From NCBI RefSeq assembly GCF_004103735.1, contig NZ_CP035281.1:186001-250000 (forward strand): a stretch of 64,000 nucleotides of DNA, written 5' to 3'. This document shows, piece after piece, positions 53,919 to 63,230 of the stretch. The translations under genes were made by a program, and so were the position numbers. The notes under the pieces are model-generated. The model worked only from the letters and a program-made list of their open reading frames with translations, had not been told where the DNA came from and made no database searches. Each line of letters opens with the position of its first letter. Positions within the stretch are counted from its first letter, which is position 1. Source of the stretch: Aminipila luticellarii (GTDB lineage Bacteria; Bacillota; Clostridia; Peptostreptococcales; Anaerovoracaceae).

Positions 53919-54974
53919 ATGAAAAAGAAGAAGAGGATTATAGGGATTTTACTAATGCTGTCTTTGGTAGTGGGAACGTCAAATGCAGCCTTTGCATCAG
54001 AAGCAGGAGCAGGTTCATCGGTAAAGGCGTTGCCGACGAAGGTCATTGCTTATGTAAAACCGGAGTTCGCTGTACAGCTGAACCAAAAGCTGCAGATTTT
54101 TAAGGATGTAAAGGGGCAGCGGGTGTACCCTATTGTTTATAATGGAAACACCTATTTGCCTGTTCGGGCCATTTCTGCCATGATGGATGAGGACGTACAA
54201 TGGGACAATTACAGTAAGACCGTTTATATTGGGAAGACCTTGAATAATCCCAACAAATCAAAAGTGAAGAAAAACGATGAAAATAAAGGAGCGGCACAAA
54301 GCGTTGAACCATCCGATTATTTAAAGCCGACGTGGAAATCTGCTCAGGCAACGGTTCAGATCCGGCCGGATATAACCATTATGTATGATTTTGAGATACA
54401 GAAGTTTAAGGACATAAGCGGGAACCGAATCTATCCTCTCGTATATGAAGGCAGTACGTATTTACCGATCCGTTCCGTATCCGAGCTGATGAATGAAGAA
54501 ATTCAGTGGGATGACTTGAATAAGACAGTGGTGATTGGCCAGGAAAAGGAAACCTCTGAGAGTCAGAAAGAGGAAACCATTTATACCAAGCGGCTTAAGA
54601 CTGAATTGGAGGACGCTATTGAGCTTTACGATCAGGCCAATGCGAAGATCGTTAATTTACAGAAGAGCACCGATTCTGCTATGAAGGTGATGCTGGCAGA
54701 CTCTATCAGTGCCGATGTACGAACCGCTGAGCAGCAGACCATCACCATAAACAGTATGAAGAGAAGCAAAATGACAGAAAACGAGCAGGCGGCGCAGAAG
54801 GCTTTATATGATTTGGCTCAAATCTCTGAGAATTATTTGCTGGTTCTGGAAAATATCGCGTATTTATCTTCTTCCGGAAAAGATTATTCCATGCTGTCGG
54901 ATACGTTTGTAAATTTTGCACTGGATTCCCAGTCTAAAATGAACATCGCACGGAAGCTTATAAACGCACTATAG
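53919..54974 (+). CDS. Secreted protein with two copper-amine-oxidase-like stalk domains
   Basis: A 351-residue exported protein, signal peptide about 1-27. Two repeats of the copper amine oxidase N-terminal-like domain follow (about 48-107 and 145-205), each with YP.VY.G.TYLP(V/I)R..S and a closing VQWD/IQWD...KTV.IG. The rest (about 215-351) is helical. In Gram-positive anaerobes these domains are surface modules that may bind the wall; they are not amine oxidases. GGGGAGA precedes the ATG. Confidence 0.85.
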   Translation: MKKKKRIIGILLMLSLVVGTSNAAFASEAGAGSSVKALPTKVIAYVKPEFAVQLNQKLQIFKDVKGQRVYPIVYNGNTYLPVRAISAMMDEDVQWDNYSKTVYIGKTLNNPNKSKVKKNDENKGAAQSVEPSDYLKPTWKSAQATVQIRPDITIMYDFEIQKFKDISGNRIYPLVYEGSTYLPIRSVSELMNEEIQWDDLNKTVVIGQEKETSESQKEETIYTKRLKTELEDAIELYDQANAKIVNLQKSTDSAMKVMLADSISADVRTAEQQTITINSMKRSKMTENEQAAQKALYDLAQISENYLLVLENIAYLSSSGKDYSMLSDTFVNFALDSQSKMNIARKLINAL

Positions 54975-55011
54975 GTATATCATAAAAGGTTGTTTAGAAT
55001 AGCCAGAAAAG

Positions 55012-55038
55012 GGGCGGGTTTGAAATCCGCCCTATTTT
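55012..55038 (+). terminator. Intrinsic terminator after the stalk-domain gene
   Basis: GGGCGG (55012-55017) pairs with CCGCCC (55027-55032), extended by G-T and TT/AA pairs to a tight loop, and followed by TATTTTTG. Confidence 0.85.
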
Positions 55039-55112
55039 TGAGACTCTGCGAAGTTCTGTGAGGTAAGGAAAGCAGGGTAGGATTTCCATTTCACGAATGG
55101 CGTGATTGCATG

Positions 55113-55118
55113 TATAAT
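55113..55118 (+). promoter_or_regulatory. Candidate -10 box for the dehydratase gene
   Basis: TATAAT preceded by TG, about 67 bases before the ATG at 55185; the -35 region (TTCACG, 55090-55095) is poor. Confidence 0.4.
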
Positions 55119-55184
55119 ATGTATAGAAAAAGAGAAAGCCCATTTGTGAGAGGATTGGGATTATAAAAATATGGGAGAAATAAA

Positions 55185-57086
55185 ATGGTTAAATTTTCAA
55201 GGATTGTCATACTTTTATTTATAGATGCCTGCATTGTGACCTTTTCATACATTACGGCATTCTTGCTGAGATTTGGATTTAATGTGAATGACCCGGTGTT
55301 TGACGCATGGTTCGCTATTTATGCCAACAACCTGCTGCCCATCACCGTTGCATGCATTCTTGCATTCAGCATCTGCGGGCTATACACCAGTATGTGGCGG
55401 TATGCCGGTACGGACGAGCTGATAAAAATAGTAGCAGCCTCCGGGCTGGCACAGCTCCTCGTCATGTTTTATGTGACCTTTTCCGTTCTGTCCATGCCGA
55501 GGGGAATTTATGTCATTGCTTTTTTGTTTATGGTCTTTTTATTGTCGGCCTTCAGGATTTCCTACCGGTTTATCCGAAATCTGAGAACACCCGGGACTTT
55601 TAACAGTTTTGTACTGCGTATCGGCAGGAGGGACATTATCGGCGGAAATGTGACAAAGGTTATGATCGTAGGTGCCGGTGAAGCGGGAGCCTCCATGATC
55701 AATGAAATCAGGAATCATCACGAATACGGAAAGAAAGTGGTGGTTGCCATAGATGATGACACAGCTAAGCAGAAGCATCGAATCTGCGGGGTCAAGGTGT
55801 ACGGAGGACGCAGTGAGATCAGACATGCAGCCAGAAAGTACGGGGTGGATGAAATCATCATCGCGATACCTTCTGCCAAGAAAAAGGCTATTCAGGCCAT
55901 TATGGAGGAATGTAAGCGTACCCGTTGTAAAATTAAGATTCTGCCTAGCCTGATCGAGCTGATCAATGATAAAGTAAGCGTCAGCAAGCTTAGAGACGTG
56001 GACATTGAGGATTTTCTCGGGCGGGATCCCGTACATGTAAATTTGCGTGAAATAAGCAGTTATATAGAAGGAAAGATTGTCATGATCACAGGGGGAGGAG
56101 GCTCCATTGGTTCGGAGCTTTGCCGTCAGATCGCCCGATTCAGGCCCCGCAGGCTGATTGCAGTCGACATTTATGAAAACTGTGTTTTTGAGCTTTCCAA
56201 CGAGCTTCGGGAAACCTATAAAAATCTGGAATTTGAAATTGTTATCGCTTCCATCCGGGACAAGCAGCGGATGCGGGAGGTATTTGACAAATACAAACCC
56301 CATGTCATATTTCATGCGGCAGCCCACAAGCACGTGCCTTTGATGGAAAAAAACCCAAAGGAAGCCGTTGTGAACAACATTTTGGGAACTAAAAATATGA
56401 TCGATCTGGCAGAAGAGTTCGCCACGGAAAAATTTGTCATGATATCCACGGACAAGGCTGTGAATCCCACCAATGTAATGGGAGCTACTAAGCGTGTGGG
56501 AGAAATGATTCTTCAGGAGAAGAGCCAGCATTCCCGTACGACCTTTGCCGCCGTGCGTTTTGGAAATGTATTGGGCAGTAATGGCTCTGTGATTCCGATC
56601 TTCAGAAAGCAGATCGAAAAGGGCGGTCCGGTGACGGTAACCCACAAGGACATCACCAGATACTTTATGACCATACCGGAAGCGGTGGAACTGGTCATAC
56701 AGACAGGTGCCATGGCCCAAGGAGGAGAAATTTTTATTCTGGATATGGGTGAGCCTGTTAAAATTCTGGATCTGGCTGAAAATGTCATTCGGCTGTCCGG
56801 GTATATTCCATATGTGGATATTGACATTGAGATCACCGGGCTGAGGCCGGGAGAAAAGCTGTACGAAGAGCTGCTTCTCGATGAAGAGGGCATAGAAAAG
56901 ACAGCCCACAATAAAATCTATGTGGGGCATCCGCTTCCGGCTAATCCGGCACTGAAAGCCATGCTGGACTCGGAGGACAGGCAGGACTCCATCGAAGGAG
57001 AAGTAAAGAAGGTATCGGATATGAGCGAAGCAGAAGTGAAGGAATGGCTTCATGATATTGTTCCGAACTATACGCCTCAGAAATAA
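55185..57086 (+). CDS. pglF: Membrane UDP-HexNAc 4,6-dehydratase, PglF/CapD-like
   Basis: A 633-residue protein with four N-terminal membrane segments (about 1-120), a CoA-binding/Rossmann-like regulatory part (about 160-270), and the dehydratase domain from about 295 (MITGGGGSIGSELCRQI, AAAHKHVPLME, STDKAVNPTNVMGATKR). The Thr-Asp-Lys/Met-x-x-x-Lys arrangement in place of Tyr-x-x-x-Lys is that of PglF-type UDP-GlcNAc C6 dehydratases. It supplies the 4-keto sugar for the PglE- and PglD-like enzymes encoded 35 kb away. It is a single gene with its own -10 box. Confidence 0.88.
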   Translation: MVKFSRIVILLFIDACIVTFSYITAFLLRFGFNVNDPVFDAWFAIYANNLLPITVACILAFSICGLYTSMWRYAGTDELIKIVAASGLAQLLVMFYVTFSVLSMPRGIYVIAFLFMVFLLSAFRISYRFIRNLRTPGTFNSFVLRIGRRDIIGGNVTKVMIVGAGEAGASMINEIRNHHEYGKKVVVAIDDDTAKQKHRICGVKVYGGRSEIRHAARKYGVDEIIIAIPSAKKKAIQAIMEECKRTRCKIKILPSLIELINDKVSVSKLRDVDIEDFLGRDPVHVNLREISSYIEGKIVMITGGGGSIGSELCRQIARFRPRRLIAVDIYENCVFELSNELRETYKNLEFEIVIASIRDKQRMREVFDKYKPHVIFHAAAHKHVPLMEKNPKEAVVNNILGTKNMIDLAEEFATEKFVMISTDKAVNPTNVMGATKRVGEMILQEKSQHSRTTFAAVRFGNVLGSNGSVIPIFRKQIEKGGPVTVTHKDITRYFMTIPEAVELVIQTGAMAQGGEIFILDMGEPVKILDLAENVIRLSGYIPYVDIDIEITGLRPGEKLYEELLLDEEGIEKTAHNKIYVGHPLPANPALKAMLDSEDRQDSIEGEVKKVSDMSEAEVKEWLHDIVPNYTPQK

Positions 57087-57165
57087 GCAGGGATGAAAAA
57101 GAGAAATCCATACAAATAAAGTGTGTATCGCTGATAGACGATATATCTGTAAAGGGGAACGGTGA

Positions 57166-58434
57166 ATGGACTTAAAAATTGATAGGACAAAATCCGGAAT
57201 TTCAAAAGAAGAAATCGGGATATATTCAAAGGAGATCGAAAAAGCCATGGACAGACTGTGGTCCGGAAAGGAGCCGATGACCGGCTGGGTGAAGCTGCCG
57301 ATGCAGACCGATTCGGAGGAACTGGAGCGTATTTTAAACGCGGCCATCGTCATTCAGGAGCAGTGCCGGGAATTGATCGTGATTGGAATCGGCGGCTCTT
57401 ATTTGGGTACTCGTGCGGCTGTAAATGCGCTGGTAGGCTTTGATGAAGTGTATGATACGGGGATTCCTTCCGACCGATATCCTTCCATAAAATTTGCGGG
57501 GAATACCATGAGTGCTGTGTACTTGCAGAAGCTTCAGGAAGACATCCGGACAAAAGAAGTCTGCTTATGTGTCATTTCTAAATCGGGAACGACGATTGAG
57601 CCGAGTATAGCCTTTGCGGTGCTGAAGGAAGCCATGATCAAAAAGTACGGCCGGGAAGAAGCGTCCAAAAGGATATACGCAGTGACCGATGCAAAAAAAG
57701 GGGTGCTTCGTGAGGAAGCGGAACGGGAAGGCTATGTAAGCTTTGCCGTTCCGGACGATATCGGAGGGCGGTATTCGGTTCTGACACCGGTAGGCCTTCT
57801 GCCAATGGCGGCAGCAGGAATTGACATCAAAGCCATGCTGGCCGGTGCGGAGGCGATGGCCACATCGCCGGCTTGGGACTTTGATGCCGCCGATTATGCG
57901 GCAGTGCGTTATGCGCTCTTGCAGGCAGGTAAATCTGTGGAAATCTTTGAATATTATGAGCCGCAGCTGGAATTTTTTTCAGAGTGGCTGAAACAGCTGT
58001 TTGGAGAAAGCGAGGGAAAGGACGGAAAGGGGCTATATCCAGATTCCCTTCGGTTCAGTTCTGACTTGCACAGCATGGGGCAGTTTTTACAGGAAGGACG
58101 TCAAATTTTCTTTGAAACGGTTCTGAACATAGAAAAACCATCCAGAAATATCATTCTTCCGGCCAGTGCAGGGGAGCTTTTAGGAGGAAAAAGTCTGAAT
58201 CAGATCAACAGAGCGGCTATGGAGGGCGTCATATCGGCACACAGCGCAGCGGGAATTCCCATTATTAAGATTGACATACCTGAATTAAACGCTTTTTACT
58301 TTGGACAAATGCTTTACTTTTTTGAAACGACTTGTGCGGTCACGTCCTATTTAATGGGAGTCAATCCGTTTGACCAGCCGGGGGTGGAGCAGTATAAGGC
58401 AGAAATGCGAAAAAAGCTGAACGAGCTGGAATAA
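57166..58434 (+). CDS. pgi: Glucose-6-phosphate isomerase
   Basis: A 422-residue phosphoglucose isomerase. SIS-type loops IGIGGSYLGTRAA (about 69-81) and CVISKSGTTIEPSIAF are present, as are GGRYSVLTPVGLLP and the C-terminal QPGVEQYK segment. It interconverts glucose- and fructose-6-phosphate, feeding both glycolysis and the nucleotide sugars used by the surrounding genes. Slightly shorter than many bacterial Pgi, but with all motifs. AAAGGGGAACGG precedes the ATG. Confidence 0.92.
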   Translation: MDLKIDRTKSGISKEEIGIYSKEIEKAMDRLWSGKEPMTGWVKLPMQTDSEELERILNAAIVIQEQCRELIVIGIGGSYLGTRAAVNALVGFDEVYDTGIPSDRYPSIKFAGNTMSAVYLQKLQEDIRTKEVCLCVISKSGTTIEPSIAFAVLKEAMIKKYGREEASKRIYAVTDAKKGVLREEAEREGYVSFAVPDDIGGRYSVLTPVGLLPMAAAGIDIKAMLAGAEAMATSPAWDFDAADYAAVRYALLQAGKSVEIFEYYEPQLEFFSEWLKQLFGESEGKDGKGLYPDSLRFSSDLHSMGQFLQEGRQIFFETVLNIEKPSRNIILPASAGELLGGKSLNQINRAAMEGVISAHSAAGIPIIKIDIPELNAFYFGQMLYFFETTCAVTSYLMGVNPFDQPGVEQYKAEMRKKLNELE

Positions 58435-58482
58435 AATAAAAAATATTGTTAAAAAAAAACAACACAAGGTTCCTGAATATGT

Positions 58483-58488
58483 TATAAT
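58483..58488 (+). promoter_or_regulatory. Extended -10 promoter for hbd
   Basis: TGTTATAAT (58480-58488) carries the TGn extension, which compensates for the lack of a clear -35 box. It lies about 60 bases before the ATG at 58549. Confidence 0.5.
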
Positions 58489-58548
58489 ACAGATAGCATG
58501 AATCATGCGATATGAAGGATTAAACATAAACCAAGGAGGATAATGAAG

Positions 58549-59397
58549 ATGAAGAAAATTGGTGTATTAGGAACAGGCACGATGGGTGCCGGAATTATTC
58601 AGGTTCTTGCTCAGAATGGATATGAGGTGGCCATTCGGGCAAGAAGAGAAGCTTCTATCGAAAAGGGGCTTGCAACGGTAAGCAAGAACTTGGATCGATT
58701 GGTTGCTAAAGAGAAGATTACAGCAGAAGCCAAAGAAGAGATCATGGGCAGAATTCATGGATCAACAGATATTGCTATCGTCAAGGATGCAGATCTGATC
58801 ATGGAAGCCGCCGTAGAGGACATGGACGCAAAAAAGGCACTGTTTAAAGAGTTAGACGAACTTTGCAAACCGGAGACAATCATTGCTACAAATACATCAG
58901 CCCTTTCCATTACCGAGATTGCTGCGGCAACAAACAGGCCGGATAAGGTCATCGGTATGCATTTCTTTAATCCGGTTCCGGCTATGAAGCTGGTAGAGAT
59001 TGTTAAGGGACTTACTACTTCCGAGGAAACGAGAACTACCATTGTTGAACTGGCAAAGAATTTAGGAAAGACTCCTGTAGATGTTGCGGAAGCTCCGGGA
59101 TTTGTTGTAAACAGAATCCTGATTCCGATGATCAACGAAGCAGTTGGTATTCTGGCAGACGGCGTAGCCAATGCGGAGGGTATCGATGAAGCGATGAAGC
59201 TTGGTGCCAACCACCCGATGGGACCGCTGGCATTAGGAGATCTAATCGGACTGGATGTTTGTCTGGCCATTATGGAAACTCTTTACAAGGAGTTCGGTGA
59301 TACAAAATACAGACCTCACCCATTACTGGTAAAAATGGTAAGAGCAAATAAGCTGGGCAGAAAAACCGGCGTTGGTTTCTTTGACTACAGCAAATAA
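58549..59397 (+). CDS. hbd: 3-hydroxybutyryl-CoA dehydrogenase
   Basis: A 282-residue NAD(P)-dependent enzyme: [12 protein letters not shown] at the start, [11 protein letters not shown], and [15 protein letters not shown] with the catalytic His, then GFVVNRIL and [16 protein letters not shown]. It reduces acetoacetyl-CoA in butyrate-type fermentation. Other genes of the pathway are not adjacent here. The start at 58549 is nine bases after AGGAGG; the ATG at 58543 is too close to it. A terminator follows at 59426. Confidence 0.93.
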   Translation: MKKIGVLGTGTMGAGIIQVLAQNGYEVAIRARREASIEKGLATVSKNLDRLVAKEKITAEAKEEIMGRIHGSTDIAIVKDADLIMEAAVEDMDAKKALFKELDELCKPETIIATNTSALSITEIAAATNRPDKVIGMHFFNPVPAMKLVEIVKGLTTSEETRTTIVELAKNLGKTPVDVAEAPGFVVNRILIPMINEAVGILADGVANAEGIDEAMKLGANHPMGPLALGDLIGLDVCLAIMETLYKEFGDTKYRPHPLLVKMVRANKLGRKTGVGFFDYSK

Positions 59398-59425
59398 AAT
59401 ATAGGTACATGAAATAATTATTTTG

Positions 59426-59457
59426 GGTCATCTTATTTATAGGATGACCTTTTTTTC
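59426..59457 (+). terminator. Intrinsic terminator of hbd
   Basis: GGTCATC (59426-59432) / GATGACC (59443-59449) followed by a run of seven or more T. Confidence 0.88.
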
Positions 59458-59486
59458 TTGCAAAAATCTACAAATTGTTATATATT
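59458..59486 (+). promoter_or_regulatory. Candidate promoter of the LCP gene pair
   Basis: TTGCAA (59458-59463), 17 bases, TATATT (59481-59486), about 30 bases before the ATG at 59517. It begins at the tail of the hbd terminator. Confidence 0.5.
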
Positions 59487-59516
59487 GAAGTGATGATTAT
59501 AAAAGGGGACAAGGAA

Positions 59517-60479
59517 ATGAGTAATAAAAAACAATTTGCAACATTTTTTCTGATAGCGTTTGTAATATTCACAATAGCCCTTATGCCGGTGCGGTTTACA
59601 CTTGGGAAAGTCGGGGAGACTCGTATATTTGGGGGAAACGAGTCGATCATGGATCAAATGGACTATATTGTGGACAAGAGCGGACCGTATTACGATTTGT
59701 TTTCAAAGAGCGACCGGGTGAACATCTTGGTATTGGGCGATAACGACGGACTGACAGATACCATTATGCTGGCCAGCTATGACTTGAAGAACCAGAGGCT
59801 GGACATCATTTCAGTTCCCCGCGATACGTACTATTTAAGAAAAGGGTACAAGGGGGCTGCCGCCCAGAAAATAAATGCAATTTATGGAAGCGAAGGGGTG
59901 ATCGGAACAGCCAAAGCTGTCAGCGACACCTTATTAGGCATGCCTATCAATTACTATGCCGTCATTGAATTCAGTGACGTGGAAAAAATCGTGAATAAAA
60001 TCGGCGGCGTGCCGATGGACATTCCATTTACTATGAAGTATAACGATCCGTATGACAAGCCGCCTCTCCATATTTATATTGAGAAGGGACAGCAGACGCT
60101 GGATGGAAAAAAAGCAGTTCAATTTCTGAGGTACAGGCACGGTTATCCGGAAGGAGATATCGGCAGGGTCAAGGCGCAGCAGGAATTTATTAAATCTGCC
60201 ATGAAGCAGGCCATCGGACCGGAGCTTCCGGGTGTGGTAAAGCTGGGGCTGGAAGAAATTGAGTCTGATATCACACTTGGCACAGCCACGAAGATTGCCA
60301 CAAAAGCCATTGGCTTGGATCCTCAGAACATATCGACCTATCTGGCACCGGGCGGCCCGAAGACGGTGAATAAGGCTTCTTACTGGTTCGTGGATACGGA
60401 AAAAACCGGTGAAATGGTAGAACAGATATACAAGCCGGTTACAGAGGATGCCTCAAAAAATACAGAGGACGCAGAATAA
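59517..60479 (+). CDS. LytR-CpsA-Psr family glycopolymer transferase, first copy
   Basis: A 320-residue protein with one N-terminal membrane anchor (about 5-27) and an outside LCP domain: VNILVLGDND, TDTIMLASYD, ISVPRDTYY, GGVPMDIPF and VQFLRYRHGYPEGDIGRVKAQQ, with the Arg and Asp residues used for pyrophosphate binding. LCP enzymes attach undecaprenyl-linked polymers to peptidoglycan, a fitting end-step for the glycans made in this window. The start at 59517 follows AAGGAA. Confidence 0.9.
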   Translation: MSNKKQFATFFLIAFVIFTIALMPVRFTLGKVGETRIFGGNESIMDQMDYIVDKSGPYYDLFSKSDRVNILVLGDNDGLTDTIMLASYDLKNQRLDIISVPRDTYYLRKGYKGAAAQKINAIYGSEGVIGTAKAVSDTLLGMPINYYAVIEFSDVEKIVNKIGGVPMDIPFTMKYNDPYDKPPLHIYIEKGQQTLDGKKAVQFLRYRHGYPEGDIGRVKAQQEFIKSAMKQAIGPELPGVVKLGLEEIESDITLGTATKIATKAIGLDPQNISTYLAPGGPKTVNKASYWFVDTEKTGEMVEQIYKPVTEDASKNTEDAE

Positions 60480-60578
60480 AAATTTAGCCTATTTATTTTT
60501 AGGTGTAAATAGTATAAAATATAAGTTCAGGAATAATAGAAGAGGGAAACGGTAACAAGAGAGGTTATAAACGAACAA

Positions 60579-61712
60579 ATGAGCAGAGCTGAGAAGAAGC
60601 AGAGGGCACGCGAAAGAGAAGAAAGAGCGCGGCAGCGGGTGACAGAGGAAGCAAGCAGCCGCGACAAGTATAGAGAGGTACAGGCTATTCAGGCACAACC
60701 CCAAGGGAAGAGCAAGAAAAAAAGCAGCAGTGGAAAGATTTTTTTAAAAACCTTTTTCATTGCATTTGTGGTTTTAACGGCCGGTAGTCTGGGGATTACC
60801 TCCGCAATCAATAAAGTATCAAATTTTAATCCCTTTGATGCAGGAAAAGAATATACGCCGGTATTTGAGGAAGAACTGCAGCTGGAGTCACTGGTAGATG
60901 AAAACAGTCCATTCTTTCAATCCTTTAAGGATTCTAAAAGGGCAAACATCTTACTGCTTGGCGTAAACGGCGGTTTGACAGACACGATCATGCTGGTCAG
61001 CTTTGATATGGACAATAAGCAGGTAGATGTGATCTCCGTGCCAAGAGATACATATTATCAGAGAAGAGGGTATAACGGATTAGCTGACAAAAAATTAAAT
61101 GCGGCATACCGGGGCAATCCGGTGAACACGGCAAAAGCAGTAAGTAAGCTTTTGTGCGGGATGCCGATTAATTATTATGCGGTCATTAAGTATGACGGCG
61201 TAGAGAAAATTGTGGATTCCATGGGAGGCGTTCCTATGGATGTCCCGAATATCAACAATAAGGGTGGGATGTATTATACAGATCCCTATGATAAACCGCC
61301 TCTGAAGATTGCTCTGAAAGCAGGGCCGCAGACACTGAACGGGAAGCAGGCGGTGCAGTTCTTAAGATTCCGGCACGGATATGCAGCGGGAGACCTAGGG
61401 AGAGTAAATGCTCAGCAGGAATTTATGAAAAGTGCGTTCCGGCAATGTATTGGTTTGAATCTGCCCGCTGTGGCCAAAACTGTTTTTCAAAATGTGGACT
61501 CAGATATAACACTGGGCACCGCTTTAAAATTATCTACGAAAGCTGTGGGAATTTCCGGGGAAAGCATCAAGACCTATACTCTTCCCAACACTCTGGATCC
61601 CGATCCGCCATTCTATGTATACCCAGATCGTGAAAAAACAGAAGAAATGATTAAAGAAATCTATTCGGTTCAAACGGAATCCACCACGGAAAGTGCTGTG
61701 ACCACCGACTAA
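60579..61712 (+). CDS. LytR-CpsA-Psr family glycopolymer transferase, second copy
   Basis: A 377-residue paralogue of the preceding protein, most similar across NILLLGVNGGLTDTIMLVSFD, VISVPRDTYYQRRGYNGL and QFLRFRHGYAAGDLGRVNAQQ. It differs by a long charged cytoplasmic N-terminus (about 1-52, Arg/Glu/Lys-rich with many Gln and Ser) before the membrane anchor. That tail may bind a partner or be a phosphorylation region. The spacing from GAGAGG to the ATG is long (14 bases). Tandem LCP genes usually differ in preferred polymer. Confidence 0.9.
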   Translation: MSRAEKKQRAREREERARQRVTEEASSRDKYREVQAIQAQPQGKSKKKSSSGKIFLKTFFIAFVVLTAGSLGITSAINKVSNFNPFDAGKEYTPVFEEELQLESLVDENSPFFQSFKDSKRANILLLGVNGGLTDTIMLVSFDMDNKQVDVISVPRDTYYQRRGYNGLADKKLNAAYRGNPVNTAKAVSKLLCGMPINYYAVIKYDGVEKIVDSMGGVPMDVPNINNKGGMYYTDPYDKPPLKIALKAGPQTLNGKQAVQFLRFRHGYAAGDLGRVNAQQEFMKSAFRQCIGLNLPAVAKTVFQNVDSDITLGTALKLSTKAVGISGESIKTYTLPNTLDPDPPFYVYPDREKTEEMIKEIYSVQTESTTESAVTTD

Positions 61713-61766
61713 AATGTCACAATTTCCGGTGATGGAGTGAAGTTTGTCGAAATAATTTAGAAATGT

Positions 61767-61799
61767 ATTATATACCCCCGGGTCTGGGGGTTATATAAT
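61767..61799 (+). terminator. GC-rich hairpin directly upstream of rho
   Basis: ATTATATACCCCC (61767-61779) and GGGGGT(T)ATATAAT (61786-61799) form a 13-bp stem with one bulged T and a six-base loop, then ATTTTTG. It ends just before the GAAGGGGAG ribosome site of rho (about 61806-61814). It could end LCP transcripts, or serve as an attenuator in the rho leader. A TTGTCG/TATTAT pair (61744-61771) overlaps it. Confidence 0.65.
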
Positions 61800-61819
61800 A
61801 TTTTTGAAGGGGAGTTTTT

Positions 61820-63193
61820 ATGGAACAAAATGTTTTAAAAAATAAAAAAGTTTCAGAGCTTAGGGAAATGGCGAAAAGTTTTTCTATTGAAGGCTATGAA
61901 AAAATGAAAAAAGCGGAGCTTCTGACTGCGCTTGAGGCACAGGAAACCAAACCGCAGGAGGAGAGTCCTTCCGGCACGTCCGATTCCAATACCGGAAGAA
62001 AGGCAGAGGCGCAGAAAGAAACTTCTCAGGTGCCGTCCCCGGAGGAAAGACAGCACAAAGAAGAAAGACCGGAAGTAGAGGGCATCCTCGAGCTGGCGGA
62101 CGGAGGCTTCGGATTCCTGAGATTCTCCAATTTTTTGACCAGCGATAAAGACATCTATGTCTCCCCGTCGCAAATCAGAAGGTTCAATTTAAAGACGGGA
62201 GATAAAATAAAGGGCATCTCCAGAAAACCAAATGAGGGAGAACGCTTTGGCGCATTGCTTTATGTACTTACCGTAAATGGAGATGAACCGGGCGTTGCCA
62301 TGAGGCGGCCTGATTTTGATGATCTGACACCAATCTTTCCCAAGGAGAGGTTATCTTTAGAGACAGGCATCAGAAATGATACGGCCATGAGGCTTATCGA
62401 TCTGGTAGCACCTATAGGAAAAGGGCAGAGAGGTATTATTGTCGCACCTCCTAAAGCCGGTAAAACCATTCTTCTCAAAAAAATTGCCAACACCATTGAA
62501 ACAAAATATCCGGAGATTGAAATGATCGTTCTTCTGGTAGATGAAAGACCGGAGGAAGTAACCGACATGAAGCGGTCGCTGACCAGCGGAGAAGTCATTT
62601 ATTCCACCTTTGATGAAATGCCGCAGCACCACGTAAAGGTTGCGGAAATGGTTTTGGCCAGAGCTCAGAGACTGGCTGAGCACGGCAAGGATGTGGTGAT
62701 CCTTTTGGACAGCATTACAAGATTAGCCCGCGCCTACAATTTAGTAGTACCGGCTTCGGGCAGAACGCTGTCGGGAGGATTGGATCCGGGAGCCCTGCAT
62801 AAGCCAAAGAAATTTTTCGGTGCGGCGCGAAAGCTGGAAGAAGGAGGAAGCATCACCATATTGGCCACAGCCCTTGTAGAGACCGGAAGCCGTATGGACG
62901 ATGTGATTTTTGAGGAATTTAAAGGAACCGGTAACATGGAACTTCATCTGGACAGAAAGCTGTCCGAAAAGAGAATATTCCCTGCTATTAATTTAAATAA
63001 ATCGGGAACCAGACGAGAGGATCTGCTGATGACTCCGGAAGAAGTAGAGGCTGTGTGGATGATGAGAAGAGCCATGGCTAATCTGGGGACTCAGGAAGTA
63101 ACAGAAACAATTATTGATAATCTTGCTCACACCAGAAACAATGCAGACTTTATTCAGGTCATAAAAAAGAGCAAGCTTGCAGAGCAAAAGTAG
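61820..63193 (+). CDS. rho: Transcription termination factor Rho
   Basis: A 457-residue hexameric RNA helicase. Residues 1-40 are the Rho_N helical cap; about 40-85 a polar, acidic linker; about 88-160 the RNA-binding cold-shock-like domain ([14 protein letters not shown]); then the ATPase with Walker [23 protein letters not shown] and the Q/R-loop segment [21 protein letters not shown] strong hairpin lies directly upstream of its ribosome site, suggesting leader control. Confidence 0.95.
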   Translation: MEQNVLKNKKVSELREMAKSFSIEGYEKMKKAELLTALEAQETKPQEESPSGTSDSNTGRKAEAQKETSQVPSPEERQHKEERPEVEGILELADGGFGFLRFSNFLTSDKDIYVSPSQIRRFNLKTGDKIKGISRKPNEGERFGALLYVLTVNGDEPGVAMRRPDFDDLTPIFPKERLSLETGIRNDTAMRLIDLVAPIGKGQRGIIVAPPKAGKTILLKKIANTIETKYPEIEMIVLLVDERPEEVTDMKRSLTSGEVIYSTFDEMPQHHVKVAEMVLARAQRLAEHGKDVVILLDSITRLARAYNLVVPASGRTLSGGLDPGALHKPKKFFGAARKLEEGGSITILATALVETGSRMDDVIFEEFKGTGNMELHLDRKLSEKRIFPAINLNKSGTRREDLLMTPEEVEAVWMMRRAMANLGTQEVTETIIDNLAHTRNNADFIQVIKKSKLAEQK

Positions 63194-63230
63194 AAGTTGA
63201 GATTGTACACAACTTAAGCAGGAGCAAAAT

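Noticed and set aside
9261-57086. CsaB pyruvyltransferase for SLH anchoring
   Set aside because: No encoded protein in the window has the polysaccharide pyruvyltransferase pattern; it must be elsewhere if present.
55539-57353. A 604-codon open frame on the minus strand over the PglF-like gene
   Set aside because: It is antisense to a strongly conserved dehydratase, has a composition unlike a real protein (many His, Phe, Ser clusters) and no ribosome site; a shadow frame.
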